This document shows positions 22,530 to 33,326 of a stretch of DNA of 64,000 bases, piece after piece. Under the pieces are notes generated by a model. It had not been told where the DNA came from. It was given only the letters and a program-made list of their open reading frames with translations, and ran no database searches. The DNA is from Sparassis latifolia (taxonomy: Eukaryota; Basidiomycota; Agaricomycetes; Polyporales; Sparassidaceae), in the NCBI GenBank assembly GCA_018466975.1, contig CM031558.1:2914001-2978000 (forward strand), in the 5' to 3' direction. How positions within the stretch are numbered: position 1 is the first letter of the stretch; the number at the start of each line of letters is the position of its first letter. The translations under genes and the position numbers were made by a program.

Positions 22530-22758
22530 TTCTTGAAGATTTCGATGTCGGTTCTTTCTATCCTGTAATGTGCATGTTGTATGTGGAGAAGATGTTCGTC
22601 TCGGTGCTGGTTCTATCCAATCTGTAACGTGCATCTCGTCCGTTGGAGTCTCCGTGTTGGTTCTATCCACTCTGTATTTTGAGCATTGTACTAGTCCACT
22701 TAAAATTCATATCTGTAGATGAGCTTGTTTACCGTGTACGTCAAGACTAGGTAAAAGA
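22530..22758. repeat. GGTTCTATCCACTCTGTA-type dispersed words, copy A
   Basis: At least two copies of a word close to GGTTCTATCCACTCTGTA (22605 and 22657) and one degenerate form. The orthologous spacer at 28.1-28.35 kb has five. Confidence 0.6.
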
Positions 22759-23018
22759 AGAATTAGTACATCTGCGTGGATGTAGAAGAGAATATCATGT
22801 CAATCTTAGTAAATGTTGAAATGCCAGTCACTTTGGAAGTAGCGAAGCACCAGTGTCACTCACCTCTCCACACACCACTCTCCTCACCAGAATTAGTACA
22901 TCTGTGTGGATGTAGGAGAGAATATCATGTCAATCTTAGTAAATGTTGAAATGCCAGTCACTTTGGAAGTAGCGAAGCACCAGTGTCACTCACCTCTCCA
23001 CACACCACTCTCCTCACC
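22759..23018. repeat. 130-bp minisatellite, two units (copy A)
   Basis: Units 22759-22888 and 22889-23018 are nearly identical, from AGAATTAGTACATC to CTCTCCTCACC. The last unit contains the stop codon of the F2 gene on the minus strand. There is one unit at 28427-28556 and three at 38382-38769. Confidence 0.9.
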
Positions 23019-23880
23019 TCGTAAATTCTAACTTTGCAATCCCTCGCTCTTGCAATCTGGGCATTACAGAGACAATATCCTGCTCCCAACCTCTCGCGGA
23101 GTCCTCGATGTCGCCTGCGGAAGAGACCGGAAGATCATCTGCTCTAGCAGGGAGAACTGTGGACGGGCCAAGATGTCCTCAATGCCCGCGCGCTGCATCC
23201 GGAGTAACACATCTTTCGCACCGTCCAGCGGCGTAGCGTTATATCCACAGTGAAATGAAAATGTCAACGAGCACATTAGTTGGCTGCATATGTCGAGATA
23301 GTAGCTCTTTTATCCAGCCAAAATCTGTACGATCAAGACGGATAGTAATCTGGAGCGACCGAAGGCTCGTCAAATGAACCATGCTCAAGCCTTCTTCTGG
23401 CAAAACTCCATCTACCTTGGGCTCAGCATAAGAAAGACTGACCTGATATAAACGACTCCATCCGTTCATTGTCTGCTCTAAATGTGAGATGCTGAAGAGA
23501 CCAGCCGACAGCGCGCAGTAACTGAGCTAGCCCAGTGAGTTCTACGTCGTCGATCTGAAAAAAAGTAGACACAAGAACTGCAAGCACGGATAAGTACTAC
23601 GTACGATGAGATCATTCCATTGGAAGCGGGACCTGTAGCAATCCAGCGCAAAGTGATTTGAGCCGTGTCCCAGCCAAGATACGTTCCAGAATTCAACAGC
23701 AAGTAAGTTCGGAAAGCTCGAGACTAGGCGGGCGAAGTCCAAGAAAGTCCGAAATTCGACGTGAAAGAGCTGCAGATCGGTAACGGAAGCAAACACGTGG
23801 ATAGCTAAGAAGTAAATTCGATGGAGGGGAGCCACAGACGGCGTGGAATAAGGCGATTCGATAGTAAGTGACGTCGTTGC
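23014..23880 (-). pseudogene. F-box protein F2, copy A (truncated and frameshifted)
   Basis: Matches the intact F2 at 28552-29754 from LTIESPY to the C-terminus, so the F-box and first third are missing and replaced by unrelated sequence. A one-base deletion in the T-run before the QIDDVELTG-coding segment (about 23560) shifts the frame. The segment around 23400-23440 is rearranged. Not functional as an F-box protein. Confidence 0.8.
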
Positions 23881-24430
23881 TCGCGTTCTTAGTCCTAAAT
23901 TGTCCCACGTGCTTTTCCCCAGATGCGTAGACACACTTAGGTTAAGTTCGTCATGTCTAAGACTAACCGCCGAGTCAACGTCGCCGTGTTGCTGGTGCTC
24001 GGCCACCATGAAGAACCGCCGCCGCTATGAACCACCACCACCACTGTGGAGACCGCGGCACACTGTAAACGTATGGCTCGCGGACTCGGACACCTTTTGG
24101 CTCACCTTCGAAAAGGCCCATAGACTGCACGTAACGATTAACGCGTAAATCCCCGACGCGGCCGTAGCGGCAGTTGAGCGGCCCTAAACGCACTGCAATT
24201 TCGCAGATCCTCCGCTATCCCACTGGCTGTTTCACCCATATCAGTATCGTGAGCCTATCGACAGCGAAAGGGCGGTCAACAGTACAGGCAATTTTCATTG
24301 ACGATGGAATAAACATCCGAAGTGAGGGAATTATCACAGAACCAACGGCTAAGACTGTCATCGAATACGTGAGTAATTACTCGCTCCCTAGTGCAGAACA
24401 ACCTACAGGTCCGTATCGCAAACATCGAAT
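23881..24430. other. Spacer between F2 and F1 modules
   Basis: Non-coding by inspection. It matches the inverse of about 36.97-37.53 kb, confirming that both arms of the inverted duplication contain the same F2-spacer-F1 junction. Confidence 0.5.
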
Positions 24431-25165
24431 TTAATTCGCAACTGCAGAGCATAGAGTTTCGTGAATGGCCTCACCAGCCTCGACGGACATCGCCACGAGC
24501 CTGCGTGAGTCGTCGGATCCTTCGACCCTCCACCATGAATACTCGCACTCGGTCTGCCAGTGCTCATGCTCGATGGGCATAGATTTCACTGACATGTAGC
24601 GCAACGAGGGACCCACATGTTGCAAGAGTATGTCCTGAATCTGCTGCCGGGGGCTAGTGCGCGTATGCGACACAGATACACGGAGACAGTGGATGTTCAA
24701 CGAGGCGAGGAGTGGGGGTATTACGCGCTAATAAATAGAAAACCGGAGGTCAACGCGATACGACAATTGCATCATCAAGACTGAGTGTGCTTACCAGCCA
24801 TTCAGTAACACGGATAAACAGTCGATCACCATTTTCAAGCGCTCTCATGGTATCCAACTCTAAGTCCAGATACCTGAGCTGTGGAGAAAGCGCGACAAGG
24901 CATGTCCAAAACGCAAGCAACGGGCGGACAAAAATTTTCAGCGAGAGCGTCAGGGGCTGGACGAACTGCAGCACACGCAGTGCTTGTACAATGTCCTCTT
25001 CTGTCGTCGCTGTACTGATCCAAGACGCGTCGAGGCTTACGTTGCGCACAGTGCGCGGCGTCGGTGAGAGAACCGCATCTGGTGTGGGTCCAAGTATCTC
25101 GCCCAGCCACACCTCCACACGGTCGAGATTCCGGCACGGGAATAAAACTGCGGGGATCTGAGCAT
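24431..25165 (-). pseudogene. F-box protein F1, copy B (5' deleted)
   Basis: Retains the C-terminal half of F1, from about YAQIPAVLFP through LDLELDTMRALENGDR, and the last exon (SLRYMSVKSMPIEHEHW). The first roughly 570 coding bases, including the F-box, are deleted: the upstream spacer joins directly to mid-gene at about 25170. The GTAAGC donor of the intron is kept. The encoded remnant is closer to copy C1 (35593) than to copy A at many positions (for example DAVLSPTPRTVRNVSLDASW). Confidence 0.8.
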
Positions 25166-26062
25166 AGTGGTGGTACCTCGAGATGCTGCGACGCCACGTA
25201 AGTTGTCGAGGCGCCTGCAGCACTGTGGTCACTGCAGGCGCTAGTAGTAAGGCGCTTGTCTACCTTTCCTTCTCACCTGTGAGGACCACACACAACTTCC
25301 CCTGCTCACAGGTGGTCGCACAACATTGGCCATAAGGCGATTTCATCAAACATTCTCAAGTACGTACTCCGCATTGTTGATTACTTGGCGAAATCCTCAA
25401 ATCTTGCGCTGACGATCAGGGTTCGCGCTTCGATATCCTTGGATATCTCTGTCGTGTTGAAGTACCACGCATGCGCGGAAATATTATTGCAAGTAACTGG
25501 TCAAGCAAGCTGGTGAACGTTCTCGTCGGATAAGCCATACCTCCGACCAAAATCGGCGATGCACCCACAAAGGCGATGCGCTGGTCATCTGAAATGCACC
25601 CGACTTGCTTTTTGTCTGCATACCCCACTACTGACATAACCCTGCTTGCCAGATATCCAGCATACGCATATAGCATTTATCATTCGTTACTGGGTCTTTT
25701 TCTGGAGAGTGCGCATCCCTAGCTTGCGGTTCCGATATTCCTGTACGTCCTCGGACTCGACTGAAACCTCAGTAACTAGTAAGTGATTGAAGACCCAATG
25801 GGGACTTCTACGGTCTATGTTGTTGTGCTGCTCTGGCCATCTTCGGGGTAAGTTACGTCCCCGTGCGTATCGTGGAGATATCGAGCGCCTTTCACCATAT
25901 GGTCGGCAGACCACAATCTGGTGTAACTTGTATTGTTCCAAATGGAGGCCACTCAAGCCACCCATTCCCTTAAAGTTAAACGCGGTAGCCAGAGCAGCGG
26001 TCGACTACATCCCATATCCCTCAACCCCCGTCCTCCAGCACTTAGTAGTTCTCCACCAATTA
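25166..26062. other. Intergenic spacer, copy B
   Basis: Non-coding and similar to 19.36-20.19 kb. No additional gene. Confidence 0.5.
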
Positions 26063-26677
26063 ATGAATATGTTCAAGCGTTTCTTTTCGACGGCTCACTC
26101 GAACGGATACGCCGCGCTACGTTCTTATGAGGAAATGCCAAACCCTACACAAGACATCCGTCTTCCCTTCTACACCTCTCTTCATTCCCTCCACGATCCG
26201 CGGCAGTTGCCCGCGGCCCATGTACACATCAATCTCCGTCTTGCGAAGTCATTCGGTGGCGCCACAGCGTCTGACGAGTCCTTCGTCGTCCCTCCCATAC
26301 GATGCGCCACACCGCACTCTTCATTTCTGCGATTACATATCATACCGGAGTTCCTCCGCTGGGAAACGATTAAAAGCGGCGTGCATGAATATTGTCGCCC
26401 GATCGGCTGGGGCGTTGTCGTCGTGCTATCGTGCACAGCAGTCGCGATAGCATGGTCGTGTTTCACCGTGCTCATAGGTGTGCTGGTTTTCCAAAGCACC
26501 CAGTCGGAGCCTTACATTCAGGCCACTGGCGGTGTATTCATCGAGGCAACTGTCGGAGCCTCTATCCTGGGTGGCGCGGCAGGGTTTTTGCTGTACAGCA
26601 GTTACCAAATCGTGGTGATGGGGCCAGAGAGGAGGAAGGCGCCTACTCGTGCCAATTTTTTTTCTTGCTTTGCTTAG
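26063..26677 (+). pseudogene. Membrane protein TM, copy B (3' truncated but open)
   Basis: Open from ATG at 26063 (MNMFKRFFSTAHSNGYAALR) through two hydrophobic segments (WGVVVVLSCTAVAIAWSCF and GASILGGAAGFLLYSSYQ) to VVMGPERRK. It then leaves the family and stops 11 codons later in S-gene upstream DNA. It lacks the last two helices of the intact 271-aa protein at 33891. It could still make a 204-residue two-helix protein, so calling it a pseudogene is a judgement. Confidence 0.65.
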
Positions 26678-26824
26678 TGACTATTCTGCATCGGACACAT
26701 GGCACGTTCCCTATTGTTGGTCTCTAAGGCGATTGTCTTTGTGCTGCAACGTGACGCGAACATCTCGCTGCTTGCTTTGTGGCTGCCGAAGTTGCTGACT
26801 GGCGTAAGCGCCGGGCTTTCGAGC

Positions 26825-26832
26825 TATATAAG
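26825..26832 (+). promoter_or_regulatory. TATA box of S gene, copy B
   Basis: TATATAAG lies 66 bp before the ATG at 26891. The surrounding promoter is virtually identical to copy A. Confidence 0.65.
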
Positions 26833-26890
26833 ACCCTACGAGGTGCGAGCTTTCCTCAGTTAATCCCCCTCCTCCGCACTTCAACCAGAC

Positions 26891-27097
26891 ATGCAAAAAC
26901 GAACTTTGGTATCCCGAGTCACCGCTTATGAGCTCTGGACCTCATTCAGACAAACTCATCCGTGGACTGCACACGTTATCTTGCAATGGACGTGCGTTAG
27001 CTCGACTGTCTGTCTCTTCACTATCCTAATGATTCCTTTTCTGCAGTGCCGGCACAGCACATATGAGAATGCGTATCAAGCGTTGTCTAGTCAGTAA
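26891..27097 (+). pseudogene. S gene copy B: first exon only
   Basis: Encodes MQKRTLVSRVTAYELW... nearly identical to exon 1 of copies A and C, with the same splice donor (GTCAGTAAC). Homology to the other copies ends shortly after it. The remaining S exons are missing and the DNA changes to the segment at 27140-27478. Confidence 0.7.
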
Positions 27098-27139
27098 CCT
27101 TTCTTTTTGTTCGAGAACTGCGCTGAGACTATTGGTATC

Positions 27140-27478
27140 TCAAGAGTGCGATTGACGGGTTGGGGGAGCTTTAATTGCCGCGGGCATTGCCGCCCGGTGC
27201 GCATCTTACCGTGAGTACCGCTATGCTTTTTCTCGTATTAGCCATACTCACATAACTCAGGCAATCTTCGACTCGTGCCATTCTGGGACAATGCTATCCC
27301 GCAGTGGGGGGCTGCCTATGGGCAGGTCCATGAGCAGCTCCGCATAGTTGGGCATAAAGTCTACGGCTTTGTGCTAACGGTGAGTGGGGCGCAGGAGATG
27401 CGCACAACATTTGAACGGTTCGTTATAGATGAGCCTTCACCGCGACTCACCTCGATAATTGTCGCACAGGCTCACTGA
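27140..27478 (+). CDS. Unrecognised exons, protein-like, partial
   Basis: Two exon-like stretches join in frame across a GTGAGT..CTCAG intron. The first gives GGALIAAGIAARCASY; the second gives NLRLVPFWDNAIPQWGAAYG, VHEQLRIVGHKVYGF and a TGA at 27478. The pattern looks coding (hydrophobic helix then a soluble stretch). It is absent from the other module copies. I could not connect it in frame to the S exon 1 upstream, so it may be the 3' end of another gene or an alternative 3' half of S. Confidence 0.4.
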
Positions 27479-28104
27479 GTGGATGACCGCACAGTGCTAA
27501 TAAAGGGCCGTCTCTGCTCGGAGTACTTGCTGTGCGCTGTGAGTGCTCGATAACCGCGTCTAGTGAGCGAAGCTGACGCCCTTGACCTTCCCCAGTTGCT
27601 GTATTCTCTCGCTATCCACTCGCTTTCTACTGCAATATGTTGGGTTCGACGTTCAGCAATTCTTGAAGATCTCGACGTCGGTTCTTTCCATTCTGTCATG
27701 TGCATGTTGTATGTGGAGAAGATGTTCGTCTCAGGAAGCGAGTGCTCAAGTGTAGGCCAGGGAGCTGAAACATTCCCCAGGGGCAACGGCTCGAGAGGTG
27801 AGAAGCCAGAACTGTACGGCGAGGCCTATATGTCAGCATATGATGTTCAGTTACTGAAACACGCACGACAGAGCACGCGCCGACGAAGAGTGAAAGAATG
27901 AACAGGGGTCGATGAGCGGATCTGGGTAGTCGGCCTGTTGGCCATCCCATATGGAGGTGGAAGTCAAACAAAGGGGATCGGCGAACAAAGAAGAGTTCAT
28001 GATTGGGACGGGAGAAGAGGAGGGAAGGGAAAGAAATTAAAGTGACACGCGAAGGAGAGAGGAGAGAAGACCTGCGTTGGCTGCACATCATGCGGAGGTG
28101 AAGG
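27479..28104. other. Spacer, no supported gene
   Basis: Contains fragments resembling the 3' end of the S gene (CTGCAATATGTTGGGTTCG at about 27630) and otherwise unassigned sequence. No intact gene. Confidence 0.4.
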
Positions 28105-28345
28105 TGCTGGTTCTATCCACTCTGTAACGTGCATCTTGTCCGTTGGAGTCTCCGTGTTGGTTCTATCCACTCTGTAATGGTCACATTATGTGTTGGAGAA
28201 GATGTGCTCCTCCGTCTTGGTTCTATCCACTCTCTGTAACCCACTGTGTACTTCATGGTTTTATATCCATGTTGGTTCTATCCGCTCTGTAACCTTCTGT
28301 GTACTGCATGAATTTATTTCTATGTTGGTTCTATCCACTCTGTAT
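28105..28345. repeat. Five spaced copies of TTGGTTCTATCCACTCTGTA
   Basis: The 20-base word occurs, with few changes, at about 28108, 28157, 28219, 28275 and 28325, separated by variable sequence. The equivalents in copies A and C have fewer. Function unknown. Confidence 0.75.
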
Positions 28346-28426
28346 TCTGAGCGCTGTACTAGTCCACTTAAAATTCATATCTGTAGATGAGCTTGTTTAC
28401 TGTGTACATCAAGACTAGGTAAAAGA

Positions 28427-28556
28427 AGAGTTAGTACATCTGCGTGGATGTAGAAGATAATATCATGTCAATCCTAGTAAATGTTAAAATGCCAGTCACT
28501 TTGGAAGTAGCGAAGCACCAGTGTCACTCACCTCTCCACACACCACTCTCCTCACC
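28427..28556. repeat. 130-bp minisatellite, single unit (copy B)
   Basis: One unit, homologous to the two at 22759 and the three at 38382. Its end overlaps the stop codon of the intact F2 gene. Confidence 0.85.
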
Positions 28557-29754
28557 TCGTAAATTCTAACTTTGCAATCCCTCGCTCTTGCAATCTGGGC
28601 ATTACAGAGACAATATCCTGCTCCCAACCTCTCGCGGAGTCCTCGATGTCGCCTGCGCAAGAGAACCGGAAGATCACCTGCTCTAGCAGGGAGAACTGTG
28701 GACGGGCCAAGATGTCCTCAATGCCCGCGTGCTCCATCCGGAGTAACACATCTTTCGCACCGTCCAGCGGTGTAGCGTTATATCCATAGTGAAATGAAAA
28801 TGTCAACGAGCACATTACTTGGCTGCATATAAGTCGAGATAGTAACTCTTTTATCGAGCCGAAATCTGTACGATCGAGACGGATAGGAATCTGGAGCGAC
28901 CGAAGGCTCGTCAAATGAACCATGCTCAAGCCTTCTTCTGGCCAAAACCTCAGCAGTCTACCTGGGGTATCGTTTAAGAAAAACTGACCTGATACGAACG
29001 ACTCCATCCATTCATTGTCTGCTCTAAATGTGAGATGCTGAAGAGACGAGCCGACAGCGCGCAGTAACTGAGCTAGCCCAGTGAGTTGTACGTCATCGAT
29101 CTGAAAAAGAGGTAGACACAAGAACTGCAAGTAAGGATAAATACTACGTACGACGAGATCATTCCATTGGAAGCGGGACCTGTAACAATCCAGCGCAAAC
29201 TGATTTGAGCCGTGTCTCAGCCAAGATACGTTCCAGAATTCAACGGCAAGTAAGTTCGGAAAGCTCGAGACTAGGCGGGCGAAGTCCAGGAAGGTCCGGA
29301 ATTCGACGTGAAAGAGCTGCAGATGGGTAACGGAAGCAAACACGTGGATAGCTAAGAAGTAAATTGGACGGAGGGGAGCCACAGACGGCGTGACATAAGG
29401 CGATTCGATAGTAAGTGACCTCAGTTGTGGGAGCCTCCGCGCAAAAACTATAGGAAAGATATTCATTAACCTGAAGGGTTTGTTATCGTCCGGATGTTTT
29501 ATGATCAACTCCCGAACAAGCGGAGCAAGGCGTGGGGACAGCTCGGTCGACTTCGAAAATTCGAGTAGTTGCTCTTCTGTGTTCAATTCGACTGTGTGGT
29601 ATAAGTTATACTGGCCCCTGGCGAGCCAGGCGTGGCATGTGAGAGTGCAGGAACGAAGCGTGGTGTAGTTGCGTTCGTCCGATGACTCTTCCCGCGAGAG
29701 ATCAATGATAAGGTCGTAGATCTCAGGCGGCAGGCAGGACCCCCCCGAGCGCAT
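28552..29754 (-). CDS. F-box protein F2 (intact copy)
   Basis: Single exon, 400 aa. The N-terminus LPPEIYDLIIDLSREE followed by LRSCTLTCHAWLARGQYNLY is a clear F-box-like domain of the basidiomycete type. The C-terminal part is leucine-rich (LPQLRSLTIESPY, VTHLQLFHVEFRTFLDFARL, LTSLRSLQIPIRLDRTDFGS). Predicted substrate receptor of an SCF ubiquitin ligase. The only complete member of its three-copy family here (others 23014 and 37537). Its last codons lie in the minisatellite unit, so the protein's end and the repeat evolve together. Confidence 0.85.
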   Translation of the reverse strand: MRSGGSCLPPEIYDLIIDLSREESSDERNYTTLRSCTLTCHAWLARGQYNLYHTVELNTEEQLLEFSKSTELSPRLAPLVRELIIKHPDDNKPFRLMNIFPIVFARRLPQLRSLTIESPYVTPSVAPLRPIYFLAIHVFASVTHLQLFHVEFRTFLDFARLVSSFPNLLAVEFWNVSWLRHGSNQFALDCYRSRFQWNDLVVRSIYPYLQFLCLPLFQIDDVQLTGLAQLLRAVGSSLQHLTFRADNEWMESFVSGQFFLNDTPGRLLRFWPEEGLSMVHLTSLRSLQIPIRLDRTDFGSIKELLSRLICSQVMCSLTFSFHYGYNATPLDGAKDVLLRMEHAGIEDILARPQFSLLEQVIFRFSCAGDIEDSARGWEQDIVSVMPRLQERGIAKLEFTR

Positions 29755-30368
29755 TCTTCAATGCTTTGTGAGGTTCCTAGACTGCATGCGTAGCCACAGC
29801 TGCAGGTAGCATCACAGTCCACGGACGGAGTGTACTTGATACTGTGCAGAATGGAGTAAGTGGTGCAATCACTGGACAACAGATGATCGCATCAATAGGT
29901 GGGATAGAATGTTAGGAGGAACAATCGTACGCACAGAGATGACCTGACAGTGAAGGTAGAAGGTGAGAGAGACGGGCATGGCACCGAGCATCGCTCTTAA
30001 CGCTTCAATTAACAGTGGTCCTACATATCTATCGTCAATTCCACCACGACATATTAGCTATGTTGGACATATGGAGAAGAGCGGAACTTTGGCGCAAAGC
30101 GTGGACATACTCTAGAAAACGTGGATGATTTTGACCTTCATACTTGGCAGTCAATCCATTGATGTTCAGTCGACTGCGATCCAAACGGTGCAATAGGATA
30201 ACATTGGTTCGCCGACGTTCATTGCCACAGAGGATTGCAGGATATTACGAACAGTCTCGGCGAAACATCACAGGCGCAAGAGTGGTTCTACGACTCAGAC
30301 GTCCAACTGCCTCACCCAGGCAGGCCTCGCTTTGTGGTCCACCCTGCCTTCTGTGGTGATCAAGGCAG
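29755..30368. other. F2 upstream region, no supported gene
   Basis: Non-coding between the F2 start and the inverted-repeat element. A plus-strand frame at 30144-30426 has no recognised motif. Confidence 0.4.
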
Positions 30369-30620
30369 TCACCGGAGACGGCGAGCTATATCTGGACATC
30401 TAATATTGTGCAAATATCCCATCTAACATTGTACATATGTGATAGAATGTCAGACAGTTGTACATGTTTGTAAACAGGCTTATTCTCGCGACCTGATTGG
30501 CTGAGAAAGGATGTAAGGCAAAATTTTCGCAGGCAACAAGAGCCGGTCATACATGTACAATGTAAGGCAGAATTTTCCCACAATGTCCACAGGTGCGATA
30601 TTGCCCGCTGTCTCCGGTGA
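30369..30620. mobile_element. MITE-like element with 24-bp terminal inverted repeats
   Basis: The left end TCACCGGAGACGGCGAGC... and the reverse complement of the right end match at 21 of 24 positions. Similarity continues loosely inward (GGACAT..ATTGTG). The 252-bp body has no open frame of note and contains a short direct repeat (AAGGCAAAATTTT / AAGGCAGAATTTT). This fits a non-autonomous DNA transposon. No autonomous transposase is visible, and a target-site duplication is not convincing. Confidence 0.55.
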
Positions 30621-31111
30621 GTCAGTGACACGGGGAAGGAGAAGCACCTGAAACCCACAAGTGGTATAACGTAGGCCGTGTATGCTATTAGCTGGATGTC
30701 ATTGACTCATCGTCGAACCCAGACGCTGCAGTGCCACTGGTGGCAGTGGTTAAGCCGGCGTATGTGGAAATCCGCCTATATATTATCATAATAGAAGGGT
30801 GGGGGCGGCGCCCATCGGGCGCTTACACGCAAACTTTATAGTATCATTACCGTGACATCGCCCGCTGAATATGCTGCATCTACACTTCACCTTTTACTAG
30901 CCTCTCTCGAATGTACAGCGGGCGAGACTAGCAGTCTTCGTCCACTTCAATCTAGGACATGAAATGGCCCCTGTTCGCATGTGCTACAATGCTTACGATG
31001 AGGCATCCGGCCCGGTCTCGGGCTGGGAAACACTGCTGAGGACTCCATAAGACGCTCCGGGCTCTGCTTCTGCGAGACATCGAAAATCCTCACACTATCA
31101 TCTGAATTGTC
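30621..31111. promoter_or_regulatory. GAL1 upstream region
   Basis: Non-coding. It includes a GC-rich patch at about 30798-30825 and pyrimidine-rich stretches nearer the start codon. No canonical TATA box or recognisable galactose-regulator site is apparent. Confidence 0.35.
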
Positions 31112-33326
31112 ATGGCCGCACAGCTACCTATTCCCGTTTTCACGTCCTTGAACGAGATACACACTGATCTGCAGACAGCAGCTCTCCAAGCGTATGTACG
31201 TACACCTTGACGGTCAATCAGCTCACCAAGACAATCTGCTGCAGGACACGGTGGGATAATCTAGTCCAAGAGTTCGAGAAACGCTACGGAACGAAGCCTG
31301 CGTACATATGTCGTGCACCGGGCAGAGTGAAGTCTGTTTTCTTTTCTTTTAGCCTGAGCATGCTTCTGATCTGTGCATTCATCAGTCTCATCGGGGAGCA
31401 CATTGATTATGCGTTATTCGGAGTCTTCCCTGCTGCCGTTGAAAGTGATATTTTGATTGCGTGCGGTCCTTCCACCGACGAGCGTCTCGGAGGTGTCACT
31501 GCGGAAAATCTCAACCCGCGATATACCCGTCAGAGCTTCACACCTATACTCAAGAACACGCCTTTATCTTCTGCGCAGGGGACGGAGGCAGCGAGTCATG
31601 AGGAAAGCTGGTTTTTGGAGATAGATAAGAAGGAGCTGAGATGGGAAAGCTATGTTAAAGCGGGATATTATGTGCGTATATTAACTGTCGCTGCGACAGT
31701 TTTTGCGAAGGTGCTTACAGCAATTTTCAGGGTATTCTTAATCGCTTCTTCCCTCCATCGGCGCCAAATACTAGTCCAGTTCCCGTCAATCTCCTCGTAA
31801 CTGGTTCGGTCCCCTCCGGATCTGGGCTGTCATCGAGGTAAGTCCAATGTGATCGAGTCTCATCTGTAGTATTCACCGCTCTGGACTTCAGTGCCGCGAT
31901 GGTTGTTGCGTCCACCCTCGCCTTTCTTGCTGTGAACGACAAGCTCTCCGGACTAACTAAAGGCCAGCTTGTTGAAATGGATATGGAGAATGAGAAGCGC
32001 GTCGGTACGTCTCGCGTACTTTTACCACCTCCGCCTTGAATAATGTTCTTTCTACTTAGGCGTAAACAGTGGTGGGTAAGTAATTGGTCGTCCGGCTTAG
32101 AGGACTGGATAAATTGACAAGAGTCTAGAATGGATCAAGCCGCGTCGGTGATTTCGATTCCCCAATCTGCGCTTTACATCACTTTCTTCCCCTCGCTTTC
32201 TGCGGAGCCCATCCCTCTTCCGACACCGCGCACAACCCCCCGCGCGGTCTTCGTCTGTGCGAACTCGCTTGTCGTTAGTGACAAGGTCGTCGGTGGGTGT
32301 TATGTGCAGCTCTCTCGTCGTATAATGTCTGAATATGGGCACCCTGATAGGTGCGAAGACGCGCTACAACTTACGGGTGGTCGAGACTTTGGTCGGGGCA
32401 CGTGTCCTGGCTCTCCGCCTCGGCCTGTCCTTGGGGCCCACGGAGCGGCCGACCCTACGTGAAGTCTTTGGTAGGTGGCTAGGGATTGCAGAGACTAAGG
32501 GCGGACCATCGACGCTTGACGTCGAGGCCCTACGCGCAGGGCTCGAACGCATTCTGCCAGAAGTTGAGAAGCTGAAGCCGAGCCGAGCCGACGGACAGGA
32601 AGGTTTGACACTGGAGGAGATGGTGCAGTGGAGCGGCCTTTCGCCCGAGCAGTTCCATGAGCTGTATTTGTCGTGGGTGGACGGTACGTTTGGATCGCTT
32701 TTCTGAGTCTCTTAACCATGACCGACGCTAATGCCACGGTTTTATCGTTGTTGATTGTTCGCAGTCGAGGCGACACATTTCCAGCTCTACAAACGCGCCA
32801 AACACGTTTTCTCCGAGGCTCTGCGCGTACTACAGTTCCGCGACGTCTGTCTCCGTGCGGCTGCATCCTCCGACACGACTCTGCCAGAAAGCACATTAGT
32901 GGAGTTGGGCGTTCTCATGAACGCGTCTCAAACAAGCTGTGCGGATTTATATGAATGTTCCTGTCCTGAGCTGGATGCGCTTACCAAGCTCGCGCGGGAA
33001 GCTGGAGCGTACGGCAGCAGACTAACTGGTGCGTTCATCCAATTACATAATTTAATATCTGCGGCCGATGATTCGCATTGATGTGCAGGTGCTGGGTGGG
33101 GCGGATGCACGGTATCTCTTGTCGCGGAAGATAAGGTGGACGAATTCATCTCGCGGATTAAGGCAGTATACGGGCCATACAAGAATCTCGAAGGTGATGC
33201 GCTGCATGATGCGATATTTGCGACGAAGCCAAGTAGCGGCGCATGTGGTGAGCAGAATGGCTGTATTATATTTCGATTATTTGTCGCTTATAGCTCGTCT
33301 CTGCAGTGTATAAGGTTGAGCCGTAG
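31112..33326 (+). CDS. GAL1: Galactokinase
   Basis: Eleven exons splice in frame from ATG 31112 ([20 protein letters not shown]) to TAG 33326 (VYKVEP). The galactokinase signature [19 protein letters not shown] spans exons 2-3. The GHMP ATP-binding loop [15 protein letters not shown] spans exons 4-5. A 16-nt micro-exon (32060-32075) completes GVNSGGMDQAASV. The C-terminal [12 protein letters not shown] motif is split between exons 9 and 10. The enzyme phosphorylates galactose to galactose-1-phosphate with ATP in the cytosol, the first committed Leloir step. All signature motifs are intact. No other Leloir gene is in the window. It sits in the unduplicated centre of the large inverted duplication. 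Confidence 0.93.
32060..32075 (+). other. GAL1: 16-nt micro-exon of GAL1
   Basis: The exon GCGTAAACAGTGGTGG lies between a CTTAG acceptor and a GTAAGT donor. It is required to keep frame and to supply the VNSGG part of a conserved galactokinase motif. Confidence 0.8.

Larger units (their letters stand above)
18733..26630 (+). repeat. Left arm of large inverted duplication
   Basis: Reverse-complement similarity to 34120-42728 runs through the 5' part of F1, the TM gene, S gene, minisatellite, F2 gene, a spacer, a second F1 and a second TM gene, all in matching order. The outer edge falls in the F1 coding region, where copy 42438 ends abruptly. The inner edge falls in the TM gene after its MGPERRK-coding point. 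Internal deletions differ between arms, for example a shortened F1 at 24.4-25.2 kb. Boundaries are by eye, within tens of bases. Confidence 0.8.

Noticed and set aside
22759..23018. CRISPR-like array
   Set aside because: Units are contiguous 130-bp tandem repeats with no unique spacers, in a eukaryotic context.
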